A stretch of 64,000 nt of DNA from the NCBI RefSeq assembly GCF_004345565.1, contig NZ_SLWA01000003.1, positions 372,001 to 436,000 on the forward strand. Reading direction: 5' to 3'. Position numbers and translations under genes: made by a program. Of the stretch, positions 1-8,750 are shown one piece after another. The DNA is from Flavobacterium circumlabens (GTDB taxonomy: Bacteria > Bacteroidota > Bacteroidia > Flavobacteriales > Flavobacteriaceae). Each line of letters begins with the position of its first letter. The stretch's first letter is position 1. The notes beneath the pieces were generated by a model. The model made no database searches, was not told the DNA's origin, and saw only the letters and a list, made by a program, of their open reading frames with translations.

Positions 1-2
1 CG

Positions 3-512
3 GCTATCCTTAACGATTTTTTGTATGTTGAAAAATTGGAAACAGGGAAATTAAAAGCCAGCTATACCTGCTTTGACCTCGCTAAATTTGGTGAGGAAAT
101 AAGTGAAGAGATGCAGCTTCTGGCCAAGCCAAGCCAAAATATTGTGTGCAGACATTTTGGGATTCAAACGATGATATATCTGGATGCCAATTTATTAAAG
201 AATTGTGCCATTAATTTAATTGGAAACGCAATAAAGTATTCCGGTGATAACTGCTGTATCGATTTTACAACAGAAATTAATGATGTAAGCTGTATTATTT
301 CGGTTCATGACGATGGCATAGGAATTCCTCTGGAGGAGCAAAAACATTTATTTCAGGCTTTTTTCAGGGCACATAATACCGGCACTATTCCCGGGACCGG
401 ACTGGGTTTAAATATAGTGGGCAGATATGTATCTCTGATGAAAGGGACTGCAGAATTTAACAGTAATGAAATAGAAGGAACATTATTCACATTAACATTT
501 CCCATCTCATGA
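3..512 (+). CDS. Sensor histidine kinase, C-terminal part (5' end outside window)
   Basis: The reading frame is open from the window edge, so the sensor part and the phospho-acceptor His lie upstream. What remains is the end of the dimerisation helix (ILNDFLYVEKLETGK) and a full HATPase domain: an N box around NLIGNAIKYS, a G1 box DDGIGIP, an F box FQAFFRA and a G2 box GTGLGLNIV. It would autophosphorylate and pass phosphate to a response regulator. Its stop overlaps the start of the next gene by 4 bases (ATGA), so the two are translationally coupled partners. The ATP site looks intact. The signal it senses cannot be read here. Confidence 0.9.
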   Translation, partial: AILNDFLYVEKLETGKLKASYTCFDLAKFGEEISEEMQLLAKPSQNIVCRHFGIQTMIYLDANLLKNCAINLIGNAIKYSGDNCCIDFTTEINDVSCIISVHDDGIGIPLEEQKHLFQAFFRAHNTGTIPGTGLGLNIVGRYVSLMKGTAEFNSNEIEGTLFTLTFPIS

Positions 513-1561
513 GTAAAGTACTAATTATCGAAGACAATATTGACATTAGGGAAAATATTGTAGAGATCCTTAATTTAGCAGAATACACCGTTTATCAGGC
601 CAATAATGGCAAAGTAGGTGTAGAATCTGCTATTGCGAACCTGCCCGATATTATTCTGTGTGATATCATGATGCCGGAACTTGATGGTTATGGTGTATTG
701 TATATGCTTAATAAAAATCACAAAACAAGCAACATTCCCTTTATTTTTATAACGGCAAAATCCGAAAGGCCAGATTTGCGAAAGGCAATGGAAATGGGAG
801 CAGATGACTACCTGACTAAACCTTTTGATGATATGGAGCTTTTGCAGGCCATAGAAAGCAGGTTAAATAAAAAGAATTCCCAAAAAGATTTCTACAGCCA
901 GTCCCTTGGGCGTCTGGAGAATTTAGTGGGGGACAAGGAAGGACTTACGGAACTTAAAAAAATGATAGAAGATCATATTCACAGACCTTTTAAGAAAAAC
1001 CAGATTATTCATTATGATGGCGATCGGGCTATCGGGATTTACCTTGTGATCTCAGGTAAAATAAAAACAGTCAAGATGTCTGAAGACGGGCGTGAACTTA
1101 TGACCGGAATGTATCATGCTAATGATTTTATAGGAGTAAACACTATTTTGTCTGATGAAACATATACGGATACTGCAACTGCTTTGGAGGATAGTCAGGT
1201 CTGCTTTTTCCCTAAAGAGCAGCTCGAAGAATTATTAAAATTATACCCCGATGTAGCTGAAAAATTCATTAAAATCCTGTCGAATGAAATCCGTTCCAAA
1301 GACACTCATTTACTGCAGCTGGCTTATCAATCGGTCAGAAAGCGCATAGCGGAATCCTTACTTAGACTTTTCCGTCAGGGAGAAACGGCCAATGGTGACA
1401 GCATTAATGTCACCAGGGATGATTTGGCTGCCATGTCAGGAACTGCTTCGGAAACCGTTAGCAGGACACTGACTGAATTCAGGAATGAGGGATTAATAGA
1501 AAAAAAGGGGAGCCAGTTAAAAATTCTAGATTATATGAAAATAAGCAAGATGAAGAATTAA
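509..1561 (+). CDS. Response regulator fused to a CRP-type cNMP-fold and HTH module
   Basis: Residues 1-120 form a receiver domain with D9, phospho-acceptor D52 in ILCDIMMPELDG, and the KPF lysine. Residues about 150-265 form a cyclic-nucleotide-binding-like beta-roll, and residues about 270-345 a Crp winged helix (recognition part GTASETVSRTLTEF). The protein would link kinase phosphorylation to CRP/FNR-type DNA binding. It overlaps the upstream kinase gene by 4 bases. It faces a minus-strand gene cluster whose four operons share one promoter signature, which makes it a candidate regulator of them; that link is inference. The architecture is typical of Bacteroidota. Confidence 0.92.
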   Translation: MSKVLIIEDNIDIRENIVEILNLAEYTVYQANNGKVGVESAIANLPDIILCDIMMPELDGYGVLYMLNKNHKTSNIPFIFITAKSERPDLRKAMEMGADDYLTKPFDDMELLQAIESRLNKKNSQKDFYSQSLGRLENLVGDKEGLTELKKMIEDHIHRPFKKNQIIHYDGDRAIGIYLVISGKIKTVKMSEDGRELMTGMYHANDFIGVNTILSDETYTDTATALEDSQVCFFPKEQLEELLKLYPDVAEKFIKILSNEIRSKDTHLLQLAYQSVRKRIAESLLRLFRQGETANGDSINVTRDDLAAMSGTASETVSRTLTEFRNEGLIEKKGSQLKILDYMKISKMKN

Positions 1562-1623
1562 TATAACAGTAAAGAATATTAACAGGCTCTGCCCAGATTT
1601 TTTAAAACAATACGTTATAAGTA

Positions 1624-3177
1624 TCAGTTCTCGAAGAGAACCTTTGCAAGAGCATTGTCACGATTATAGAGATCATCATAAAATGCAATATTACCGCTGC
1701 CGTCAGCCCATGCAGTAAAGTAAGCAATATAAACAGGAATTTTATTCTCAAGTACATAGGTATTTTCTTTTCCCAAATGCATTGCAGCATCTACTTTTGA
1801 GCTGTTCCAGTTGGCTTCTTTTTCCATAATGGCCACTGCCAGATCACGTGCTTTTTCTACCCGCACACAGCCATGGCTGAAGGCTCTTTTATCTTTGCTG
1901 AAGAAAGATTTGGAAGGGGAATCATGAAGATAAATGTTATGGGAGTTTGGAAACATGAATTTGACAAGCCCTAGGGCGTTGCTGCCTCCGGGTTTTTGTC
2001 TGACCTGCCCGTTATGCCATTCCATATTCTGGTTTTTTAGGTAATTTGGGTTTTTCTTTACTTTAGGCAGAATTTCTTTTCTAAGGATACTGGACGGTAC
2101 ATTCCAGTATGGGCTGAAGGAGATATAACTAAGGCTGCCGCTGAAAACAATAGTTTTATGAAATTCCTTTCCCACCACTACTTTGGAGGTAAGATAAGGT
2201 TTTCCTTCACGGAAATAAAGAAGCCTGAAAGATGGTATATTCACTGCAATATATTCTTGTGTGTTATTAATTTTAGGATTGATCCAGCGGCATCTTTCCA
2301 TATTAACAGAAATGGTCTTAATTCTGCTCTCCACCGGAACATTCAGCATTTCAATTAACCTTCCTGTGATTTTGGCATTAAAATCATGATTTTGAGCTGT
2401 TCCGTATGCAGTGATTCCATCAGAGACTGTCTGATCGAAAAGAAAAGATCCGCTATCCTGATTTATATAACCTTCAACAAATAACCGGGTTCTGATCTGC
2501 TGAACGGTAAGAGAAGAATCACTGGGCTGCAGTGATTTAATTCCTTTTTCGAGCTGCACCAATTTCCATCCTCCGTTTTTTTCAATTTCCAAATATTTTT
2601 TTAATGCCTGTCTGAGCGGATAATATTGACTGAAATATCCATGTTTAATTTCTTTTTTGAATGCAATTTCCTGCATCAGTGAATCCACATCAGCTGTGTT
2701 GGCTGATTCTCTGGGGAGAAACCAGCCCGTTTCCTCGCTTTTTCCTACGGTAAAGCCATTGAAAACTTTAGAGGTGTAGAAAAAATACATGCAGCTAATC
2801 AGCAGCTCTGTTTCCTGGTTTGGAATTTTACTAGTCTGTTTTTCAAAGATTCTTGTAAATTCCATCTCATAGGGTATCGTTACAGGTACACCTTCTTCTC
2901 TCATCTGTTGCACTTGTTTGTACAGTACGAATGTAAATTCAATAAGTCCTTTCTGATCGTACCAAGTATGATTAGAGTATTTTCTATAGAGCAGTTTTAC
3001 CTGAGCTTCATAGGGCTTGAATTTAGGAAATGTTTCAAAAAAAACAGGGATTTTTGTTGTATCTATCTGAGCTGCGTAATCTGTCTGAAAATGTTTTGAA
3101 CCAGAAGCGACAGGACTTACAGAGGCCATAAGCCAAGAGCTGTACATTATCAGAGACAATAAATAGCTATATTTCAT
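1624..3177 (-). CDS. L,D-transpeptidase (YkuD fold, YcbB/LdtD-like)
   Basis: A 517-residue exported protein with an N-terminal hydrophobic signal (YLLSLIMYSSWLMASVSP). The catalytic YkuD motif is complete: H418 in LHDSP and SHGCVRV with H435 and catalytic C437. The long N-terminal half and a peptidoglycan-binding-like stretch around residues 215-285 match the large YcbB type, not the short ErfK type. It would form 3-3 crosslinks in periplasmic peptidoglycan. It is the last gene of the dps-like/YceI/porin run, 67 bases after the porin gene, and converges on the response-regulator gene. A cell-wall role in stress is inferred from context. Confidence 0.9.
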   Translation of the reverse strand: MKYSYLLSLIMYSSWLMASVSPVASGSKHFQTDYAAQIDTTKIPVFFETFPKFKPYEAQVKLLYRKYSNHTWYDQKGLIEFTFVLYKQVQQMREEGVPVTIPYEMEFTRIFEKQTSKIPNQETELLISCMYFFYTSKVFNGFTVGKSEETGWFLPRESANTADVDSLMQEIAFKKEIKHGYFSQYYPLRQALKKYLEIEKNGGWKLVQLEKGIKSLQPSDSSLTVQQIRTRLFVEGYINQDSGSFLFDQTVSDGITAYGTAQNHDFNAKITGRLIEMLNVPVESRIKTISVNMERCRWINPKINNTQEYIAVNIPSFRLLYFREGKPYLTSKVVVGKEFHKTIVFSGSLSYISFSPYWNVPSSILRKEILPKVKKNPNYLKNQNMEWHNGQVRQKPGGSNALGLVKFMFPNSHNIYLHDSPSKSFFSKDKRAFSHGCVRVEKARDLAVAIMEKEANWNSSKVDAAMHLGKENTYVLENKIPVYIAYFTAWADGSGNIAFYDDLYNRDNALAKVLFEN

Positions 3178-3244
3178 TTTTAGGATATTAATTTAAAATG
3201 CTAAGCATGTTTTTCTTTTTTTATAAAATAAACGGCCAACCTGT

Positions 3245-4555
3245 TTAAAATCCTACGGTAGCCTCCAGCATAAAGCCGTCGAATTGTCCGCCATGTCTGA
3301 TATCCGTATCCTGGAAATTTTCATATTTCTGATTCACATATTCGGCTTTCATCAGGATATTTTTAGTTAAAAACCACCCTGCAGAGGCTGTCACACGAGT
3401 GATTTTCTGGTCATCTTGATTTAGCGGGGAATCAGTAAGCGTATTGTACCTCCCTGCAATCCAGAAATTCTCTTTTCCGGCAGGAAATCTGTAGATCAAA
3501 TCAACGGCAGACTGCACCACCTGATGGGGATCTGCCTGGGTAATTTTTCTTCCTTTGGCAACTTCATAAGTTCCAAAAATTTCTAAACCTTTAAACTTCA
3601 AAAAAGGATTAAACATGAAGGCTGTCACCTGCTGGCTGAATTCAGGATTGTACCGGCCGGATCTGAAATTATCGACTGCTGTTGCCTGGGTATTTTCCAT
3701 TACATAAAAATAATGGGAACCTGTTCGGTCACCTGCAAAAAGGGTATTGTTCAAAGCTCTTTTTACGTGGTAAAAGGAACCGGTAAGCCTTAGTCGTAAA
3801 TCCTTGTCGAATTGTTTGTCATAACCTATTTTGCCATGTAATGCAGGAGTGGGTTTGTTTAATTCTCCTGTTGCCGCATCTATCTTGGTAGAAACCACCA
3901 CAGTTGGGTTCAGGGCGCCATTTGTGAGTCCCAGCATTATCATCATTCCTGAGCTGTCATGGTAATATACTTCACCTCCAATTTCAGTAGCAAATTCATC
4001 CATGATGTAATTTTCAATGAAAGGGTTATAGATCGCATTGCCTCCGTCACTTCTCCTAAAGTGCTGATCCCCGTAATCCACGTCATAGGCGCCTACTTTA
4101 AGAGTTACATATTTCATTGCCTGATCTATAAAACTGCTTTTTAGAAAAGAAAGTTTATCAAACTGAATATAACCGCCCTTTACCCAGGTTTCCTCATGGT
4201 GTCTGGATGATAAATAAATAGTAAGGTTCATTCGGATTCCGTCATCGAGCTGGGTATCGAGATTCAGATTGGCCATAGCCAGGTTGAATCCATTGGTAAT
4301 ATCAATAAGCTCATTGCTGTTTACATTATCAACCAGTACAGGAGCTGCTGTATTTTGATGGTTTAACCCCTGGAAATCCAAGGTTAAATTCCCTCCCATT
4401 TTTACGGTGAAGCCTTCAAAAGAGGAACTGTCCTGCTTGGTGGTTTCAAAAACATTGATTCCCCTTTGGTCATTGTACCTAAAGTACTGCATAGGTTTCT
4501 TTTGTGCGTTTGCGAATGCTGTGCAAAGACACAGTAGCAATAATATATTTTTCAT
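3245..4555 (-). CDS. Outer-membrane beta-barrel (porin-like) protein
   Basis: The 436-residue product starts with a signal peptide (KNILLLLCLCTAFANAQ) and ends in Phe after alternating residues (LEATVGF), the usual end of an outer-membrane barrel strand. The body has many amphipathic strands and aromatic girdle-like positions, as in phosphate-selective or DcaP-like porins. Substrate cannot be told. It sits 16 bases downstream of the YceI gene, so it is probably co-transcribed with dps-like and YceI. I see no frameshift. Confidence 0.75.
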   Translation of the reverse strand: MKNILLLLCLCTAFANAQKKPMQYFRYNDQRGINVFETTKQDSSSFEGFTVKMGGNLTLDFQGLNHQNTAAPVLVDNVNSNELIDITNGFNLAMANLNLDTQLDDGIRMNLTIYLSSRHHEETWVKGGYIQFDKLSFLKSSFIDQAMKYVTLKVGAYDVDYGDQHFRRSDGGNAIYNPFIENYIMDEFATEIGGEVYYHDSSGMMIMLGLTNGALNPTVVVSTKIDAATGELNKPTPALHGKIGYDKQFDKDLRLRLTGSFYHVKRALNNTLFAGDRTGSHYFYVMENTQATAVDNFRSGRYNPEFSQQVTAFMFNPFLKFKGLEIFGTYEVAKGRKITQADPHQVVQSAVDLIYRFPAGKENFWIAGRYNTLTDSPLNQDDQKITRVTASAGWFLTKNILMKAEYVNQKYENFQDTDIRHGGQFDGFMLEATVGF

Positions 4556-4571
4556 TTGTAATGTTTAGGAA

Positions 4572-5171
4572 TTAATATTTTTCAAATTGCAGCGAAAACG
4601 CAAGGGTAATTGCTTCTCCGGTCTTCATGATTCCCCCCATAAAAACAGGCGGAGTAACGTTGTAATCCTTCATGTTGATCTGATAGTTTCCATCACAGCT
4701 CATGCTTCCATTCTTATTTTTAAAACAGTATAAATCAATAATTACATCTTTGCTAACACCAGCCACGGTGAGTTTTCCTTCTGTTTTTATATGTGATTTA
4801 GAATTAGTGAAGCTCATAATTTTAGCCTGGGTCTGTTTGTAGAGGATTTCCTTAAACTCGTCAGTTTTGAGTGCTTTATAGGCATTTTTATCTAATTTTT
4901 TTTGGCCGCTTTTAAGGGTAAGAACCGGTAAATTGAATTCCAAAGAGCTTAATTTTGAGACTTGATCATCAGCACCGATAGTACAGGAAGCTTTTCCTGA
5001 AAAAGTCGAGGTCCTCATCTTCCAGTCGTGGAAGGAAGAAGTTCCCGATATCTTCATTTCATTGGCTGTGGATTTTCCAATCTTGAAATTAGATTGTGCA
5101 AGAATTGTCTGATTCATGCCTAAGAGTATTATCATTGCAAGCAGCAGCCTGAGTATTACTTTAGTTTTCAT
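4572..5171 (-). CDS. YceI-family lipid-binding periplasmic protein
   Basis: A 199-residue protein with a signal peptide (LLLAMIILLGMNQTILAQ) followed by a YceI lipocalin-like barrel. Recognisable parts are the early GTSSFHDWKMRTSTFSG block, the central KLDKNAYKALK and the late MKDYNVTPPVFMGG segment, near the usual family length. Family members bind isoprenoid or amide lipids in the periplasm and are often stress induced. It lies 25 bases after the dps-like gene and 16 bases before the porin gene. The ligand is unknown. Confidence 0.88.
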   Translation of the reverse strand: MKTKVILRLLLAMIILLGMNQTILAQSNFKIGKSTANEMKISGTSSFHDWKMRTSTFSGKASCTIGADDQVSKLSSLEFNLPVLTLKSGQKKLDKNAYKALKTDEFKEILYKQTQAKIMSFTNSKSHIKTEGKLTVAGVSKDVIIDLYCFKNKNGSMSCDGNYQINMKDYNVTPPVFMGGIMKTGEAITLAFSLQFEKY

Positions 5172-5196
5172 TGCGTCGTTTTATACATTAAATTTT

Positions 5197-5676
5197 TTAT
5201 TTGAGGTATGAGCGAAGAAACCAGGCCATTTTCTCGTGACTTTCGGTTATGGTTACTACAAAATCGTCTGTCCGGCTGTTTTTAGATGCGGTTTCCAGCA
5301 GCGGCGTATTGGTTTTGAGAACTGTAATAAGATTTTCATGGTCCCCCAGCAATTCTATGAGACAGCCTTCTCGATCATTTATTTTTTTCTTTCTTTTATT
5401 GAATCGGTTAACTTTTAGAAAAGCCTTTAACATGACATCTGCATAATGCCCTGAAGCATGAACACGTTTTTCGATATGTTCAATTATGAGGTCTATTTCA
5501 CTGGACTGAGCGTTAAAAAAAAGATATTCGTCTTGAAAATCAATACCCTGAAGGTTCCATTTTGCATTTTTGGTTTTGGTTAAGAGAATGTACTCATCGC
5601 AAAGGATACTCGAGAGTTTATTGGAAATTTTTTTTATACGGGCTCTGTTTGATGTAGTGGCTGTCATTTGATTCAT
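5197..5676 (-). CDS. Dps-like ferritin-fold protein with a degenerate ferroxidase site
   Basis: A 159-residue protein of Dps length and pattern: the helix-A segment reads LTKTKNAKWNLQGIDF, aligned with the usual NxHWNxxGxxF, and it ends with a helical SHEKMAWFLRSYLK. Dps dodecamers bind DNA and oxidise Fe(II) at an inter-subunit site. Here the first iron-binding His is Lys (AKWN) and the second His position reads Tyr, and the usual Asp/Glu partners do not line up, so ferroxidase activity may be lost. It is the first gene of operon A, only about 20 bases from the predicted transcription start. A second in-frame ATG lies at codon 4. Confidence 0.8.
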   Translation of the reverse strand: MNQMTATTSNRARIKKISNKLSSILCDEYILLTKTKNAKWNLQGIDFQDEYLFFNAQSSEIDLIIEHIEKRVHASGHYADVMLKAFLKVNRFNKRKKKINDREGCLIELLGDHENLITVLKTNTPLLETASKNSRTDDFVVTITESHEKMAWFLRSYLK

Positions 5677-5698
5677 TTTAGAGTATTGGAATTCTTAG

Positions 5699-5754
5699 CA
5701 AAGTTGTATCAATTACAGGCAGTGATAAATGACAGCCAGCATGTCAATAGGTGA
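5699..5754 (-). promoter_or_regulatory. Promoter A of the shared signature (dps-like operon)
   Basis: Read on the minus strand: TCAC at 5754-5751, 17 bases, GTCATTT at 5733-5727, 20 bases, then CAACTTTG (-7 box, 5706-5699). The start codon follows at 5676. The same spacing is found at three other operon starts in this cluster. The upstream elements probably bind an activator next to RNA polymerase. Confidence 0.7.
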
Positions 5755-5871
5755 TGGTTGTTACTTATTGATAATTGGATAGGTGATGCTTAGCGGAGCC
5801 ATTTCTTTTTACTGACGTACTTCGCGGCGAAAGAACACCTTATTTTGGATTCTGGTCTATTAACTTTTAGA

Positions 5872-6837
5872 TTATTTATTTGCACTTACTGTTTTCTGTA
5901 GTTCTAATGCTTTTTTTGCATCTTGTTTTTTCTTTTTCTTGAAATAACCTCTAAGGAGAAAATTCTGCTTGGCAGCCTGTTCTATTTCAATTAAATTTTC
6001 AGAACCTGTCTGTAAATTAGTTAACGTCGAGTCCAGCGAATTGGCTAATCTTTCATTATTGATTAGTTTTGGCAGGATGCCTTTACCAGTATTTAACTTT
6101 GCAGTAAAAACATTTAAATCAGAAACACTGCTCTCAAAACCGGACAACGATCTTTTGATACTATTGGCATAATAAGGATCAGTCATGAGTTTTGATAGTG
6201 TCCCGTCTTTGTCGTTGATCTTTTTTGTAAAAACGGCAAATTCGTTAGAGCTTGCCTTTAGGTTATTCATTGTGACATCAATGCTTTTTGCAAAATTTTC
6301 ATCGGTCAGTACTTTAGACAGTGCCCCTTTTCCATTATTGATTTTATAGCTGAATTCAGATAGCTCTTTGGTAATTATCTCAGCATTATCGATACTTTTT
6401 TTAAGTCCGGAAATTAAATCTTCCAGTGCGGCTGCTTCATTAGAGACAATCATGTCACCATCCTTTACCATCAGGGCAAGGCCATTTCTGGGAGATATTG
6501 TCAGTACTTTATCTCCCATTAGTCCATCGGAGCCGATACTTGCCAGTGCATCGGTTTTGATGTATTGGTGCACTTCTTCCCTGATTACCATATTCACTAC
6601 TACTGTAGAGTCTGAAATAAACGATATGTCTTTTATGGTACCAATAGTTATTCCCGACAATAACACATTATTGCCTTTTTTTAATCCGCTGACGTTTTTA
6701 AATTTTGCTTTTAAACTGAAGGTATCGCCAAAAAGGTTTTGGCTTTTGCCGATGAAATAAACAGCAACAAGAAAAATCGTCAGTGCAGCAATGACAAATA
6801 AGCCCAATTTCCAGATATAATCTGATTTTTTCTTCAT
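5872..6837 (-). CDS. mlaD: MCE/MlaD-type lipid transport protein
   Basis: The start chosen is the ATG beginning MKKKSDYIWKLG (6837), since a longer frame would overlap the upstream ATPase gene. One N-terminal TM helix (LGLFVIAALTIFLVAVYFI) anchors it. An MCE domain follows (about residues 35-115, with GLKKGNNVLLSGITIGTIKDI). The C-terminal part has three related helical repeats built on GKG-x-LxKL. MlaD-like proteins carry phospholipid between inner and outer membrane with an MlaFE ABC pump. It ends the mlaE-mlaF-mlaD operon, 11 bases after mlaF. The direction of transport cannot be inferred. Confidence 0.9.
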   Translation of the reverse strand: MKKKSDYIWKLGLFVIAALTIFLVAVYFIGKSQNLFGDTFSLKAKFKNVSGLKKGNNVLLSGITIGTIKDISFISDSTVVVNMVIREEVHQYIKTDALASIGSDGLMGDKVLTISPRNGLALMVKDGDMIVSNEAAALEDLISGLKKSIDNAEIITKELSEFSYKINNGKGALSKVLTDENFAKSIDVTMNNLKASSNEFAVFTKKINDKDGTLSKLMTDPYYANSIKRSLSGFESSVSDLNVFTAKLNTGKGILPKLINNERLANSLDSTLTNLQTGSENLIEIEQAAKQNFLLRGYFKKKKKQDAKKALELQKTVSANK

Positions 6838-6848
6838 GATGTTTTTAT

Positions 6849-7622
6849 TTAAACAGTAGGACCAGGGCCCATTGCGTATTGATTGGTTGCAAAAAAGAAG
6901 GATTTTACCCATGGATCGGTACTGTTTTCAAGTTCCTCGTAGGTTCCCTCTGCATGCACCAGACCCTCTTTTATAATAATTATCCTATTGCCGGTCATCT
7001 TGGCACAGATCATATCGTGGGTAATGATAATCGATGACGTCTTGTATTTTTTCTGAACAGATAATATTAATTCACTGATTTCCTGGGCGGTAATGGTATC
7101 AAGTCCTGCAGTCGGTTCATCATAAAATATAATTTCCGGTTTGATTATTATAGTTCTTGCCAGACTGATGCGTTTGATCATCCCTCCTGACAATTCCGAG
7201 GGCATTTTATCAATTGCATCCTGGAGCCCCACACTCTCTAGTGCTTCGAGAATCTGCTGTTCAATATTTTCTTCTGTTAAATGCCTGGTATGATGTTTTA
7301 AGGTAAAAGTCAGGTTTTCACGAACTGACATGGAATCATATAAAGCGCCATTTTGGAACATAAATCCTATTTTAAGCCTTATTTTATTAAGTCCCTCGTA
7401 ATTAAGTTTGGTTATATCAGTTCCAAAGATTTCCAATTTCCCTCTGTCTGCCTCCAGCAGACCGACAAGGCACTTAATTGCTACTGATTTTCCGGAGCCT
7501 GAACGCCCGAGGATAACCAGATCTTCGCCTTTGTTTACCCTAAGGCTTATCCCTTTTAGTACTTTGTTTTTTCCAAAAGCCTTGTGCAGGTTTTTGATCT
7601 CTATGATGGGTTGTTCTTTCAT
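6849..7622 (-). CDS. mlaF: ABC transporter ATPase of the Mla/MCE lipid system
   Basis: A 257-residue ABC ATPase with every motif: Walker A GRSGSGKSVAIK, a Q-loop in FMFQNGALYDSMSV, signature LSGGMIKRISLAR, Walker B IIFYDEPTAGLD and the switch His in ITHD. The GALYDSMSV and LSGGMIKR wording is typical of MlaF. It lies 3 bases downstream of mlaE and 11 bases upstream of mlaD, which fixes its role as the motor of the lipid transporter. It lacks its own promoter signature and should be read from promoter B. Confidence 0.93.
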   Translation of the reverse strand: MKEQPIIEIKNLHKAFGKNKVLKGISLRVNKGEDLVILGRSGSGKSVAIKCLVGLLEADRGKLEIFGTDITKLNYEGLNKIRLKIGFMFQNGALYDSMSVRENLTFTLKHHTRHLTEENIEQQILEALESVGLQDAIDKMPSELSGGMIKRISLARTIIIKPEIIFYDEPTAGLDTITAQEISELILSVQKKYKTSSIIITHDMICAKMTGNRIIIIKEGLVHAEGTYEELENSTDPWVKSFFFATNQYAMGPGPTV

Positions 7623-7625
7623 GGT

Positions 7626-8384
7626 TTAGAAAAATAAATCGGTGATTTGAACCGCCAGCATATCGATGATAAAAATAGATAGTGAGGCCGTTACCACTGC
7701 GGAATTCGCAGCAAGCCCTACACTAGCGGTACCGCTGGAGGCGTTAAAACCTTTATAGCAGCCAATAACACCGATAAAAAATCCAAAGAAGAATGTTTTT
7801 ATCACAGCGGGCATTACATCTAAAAAATCCAGATGTTCAATTACTTCAGAAAAGTAACGTTGCAGCGTAATGGTATTATGTACGTTGTAACCGATGTAAC
7901 CTCCAAAAATGCCGACAAAATCTGCAAAAATAACCAGCATCGGTACCATTAGCGTTGTGGCTAATATTCGGGTAACCACAAGATATTTATAAGGGTTAAC
8001 GGCAGATACTTCCATAGCATCGATCTGGGAGGAAACTTTCATCGATCCCAGTTCAGCACCAATTCCAGAGGCAATTTTTCCGGCACATATTAAAGCGGTA
8101 ACCACAGGGGCAATTTCTCTGATCAGAGAAAGTGAAACCATACTAGGGAGCCAGGACTCCGCACCAAATTTTGTCATGGTAGGCCTGGACTGAATCGTCA
8201 GTACCAAACCCATGATAAACCCCGTAATGCTTACAAGGGGAAGTGATTTACATCCGATGGTGTAACATTGACGCAGGAACTCATTAATTTGAAAAGGAGG
8301 AACGAATATTTCTTTAAAAAAACGTCCGATGAATAATGAAAAATTTCCTGCCTGGGTGAGCTGCTCTTTTACGATGGGTATCAT
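7626..8384 (-). CDS. mlaE: MlaE-type ABC permease
   Basis: The start is taken at MIPIVKEQL (8384), which resembles family N-termini; an in-frame ATG 11 codons upstream (8417) is possible. The protein has several membrane helices and the conserved MlaE core: SITGFIMGLVLTIQ, LIREIAPVVTALICAGKIASGIGAELGSMKV and QIDAMEVSAVNPYKYLV, the last two being the family hallmark. It forms the inner-membrane channel of the Mla system with mlaF and mlaD downstream. The length is normal. Confidence 0.93.
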   Translation of the reverse strand: MIPIVKEQLTQAGNFSLFIGRFFKEIFVPPFQINEFLRQCYTIGCKSLPLVSITGFIMGLVLTIQSRPTMTKFGAESWLPSMVSLSLIREIAPVVTALICAGKIASGIGAELGSMKVSSQIDAMEVSAVNPYKYLVVTRILATTLMVPMLVIFADFVGIFGGYIGYNVHNTITLQRYFSEVIEHLDFLDVMPAVIKTFFFGFFIGVIGCYKGFNASSGTASVGLAANSAVVTASLSIFIIDMLAVQITDLFF

Positions 8385-8501
8385 TATGCTGAGATTTAAT
8401 TTTAATGTAAAAAACAATTTTACTGGGTTAGGACCTGGATCTTCCTATTACAGGTGAATTTTCTTCTCTTGACCGCTATAAAATTGAATATCTTTTATTA
8501 T

Positions 8502-8642
8502 TTAATGCATGTCATTTTGAATTTTTCTGGCGGTGCCTTTTCCCGTAGATAGATTTAAAATGCTCCCTTCCTGAATCTGTGTACTGGCATTTAATCCTAC
8601 TGCAAAAGCAGCAACGGTTAGTAAAATTTCATAATTTTTCAT
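8502..8642 (-). CDS. 46-residue small protein heading the mla operon
   Basis: A short frame starting MKNYEILLTVAAFAVGLNAS and ending KIQNDMH. The first 20 residues are a hydrophobic, signal-like segment; the rest is polar. It begins about 30 bases after the start point predicted from promoter B and is the first frame of that transcript, with mlaE following about 120 bases later. I recognise no family. Support comes from position and from the signal-like N-terminus only; it could also be leader RNA. Confidence 0.45.
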   Translation of the reverse strand: MKNYEILLTVAAFAVGLNASTQIQEGSILNLSTGKGTARKIQNDMH

Positions 8643-8678
8643 TAGGTGTAATTTTAAATATTTTTATTATTTCTCAGA

Positions 8679-8734
8679 CAAAGATGCGTTGTGCTGCTGT
8701 GTTTAAAAATGACGTCAGTCATTAGCAGAAGTGA
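8679..8734 (-). promoter_or_regulatory. Promoter B of the shared signature (small ORF-mlaEFD operon)
   Basis: On the minus strand: TCAC at 8734-8731, 17 bases, GTCATTT at 8713-8707, 20 bases, then CATCTTTG at 8686-8679. Element order and spacing equal those of sites A and C exactly. It lies between the end of the BON gene and the 46-residue frame. Confidence 0.75.
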
Positions 8735-8750
8735 CCGTCATTACATTTTA

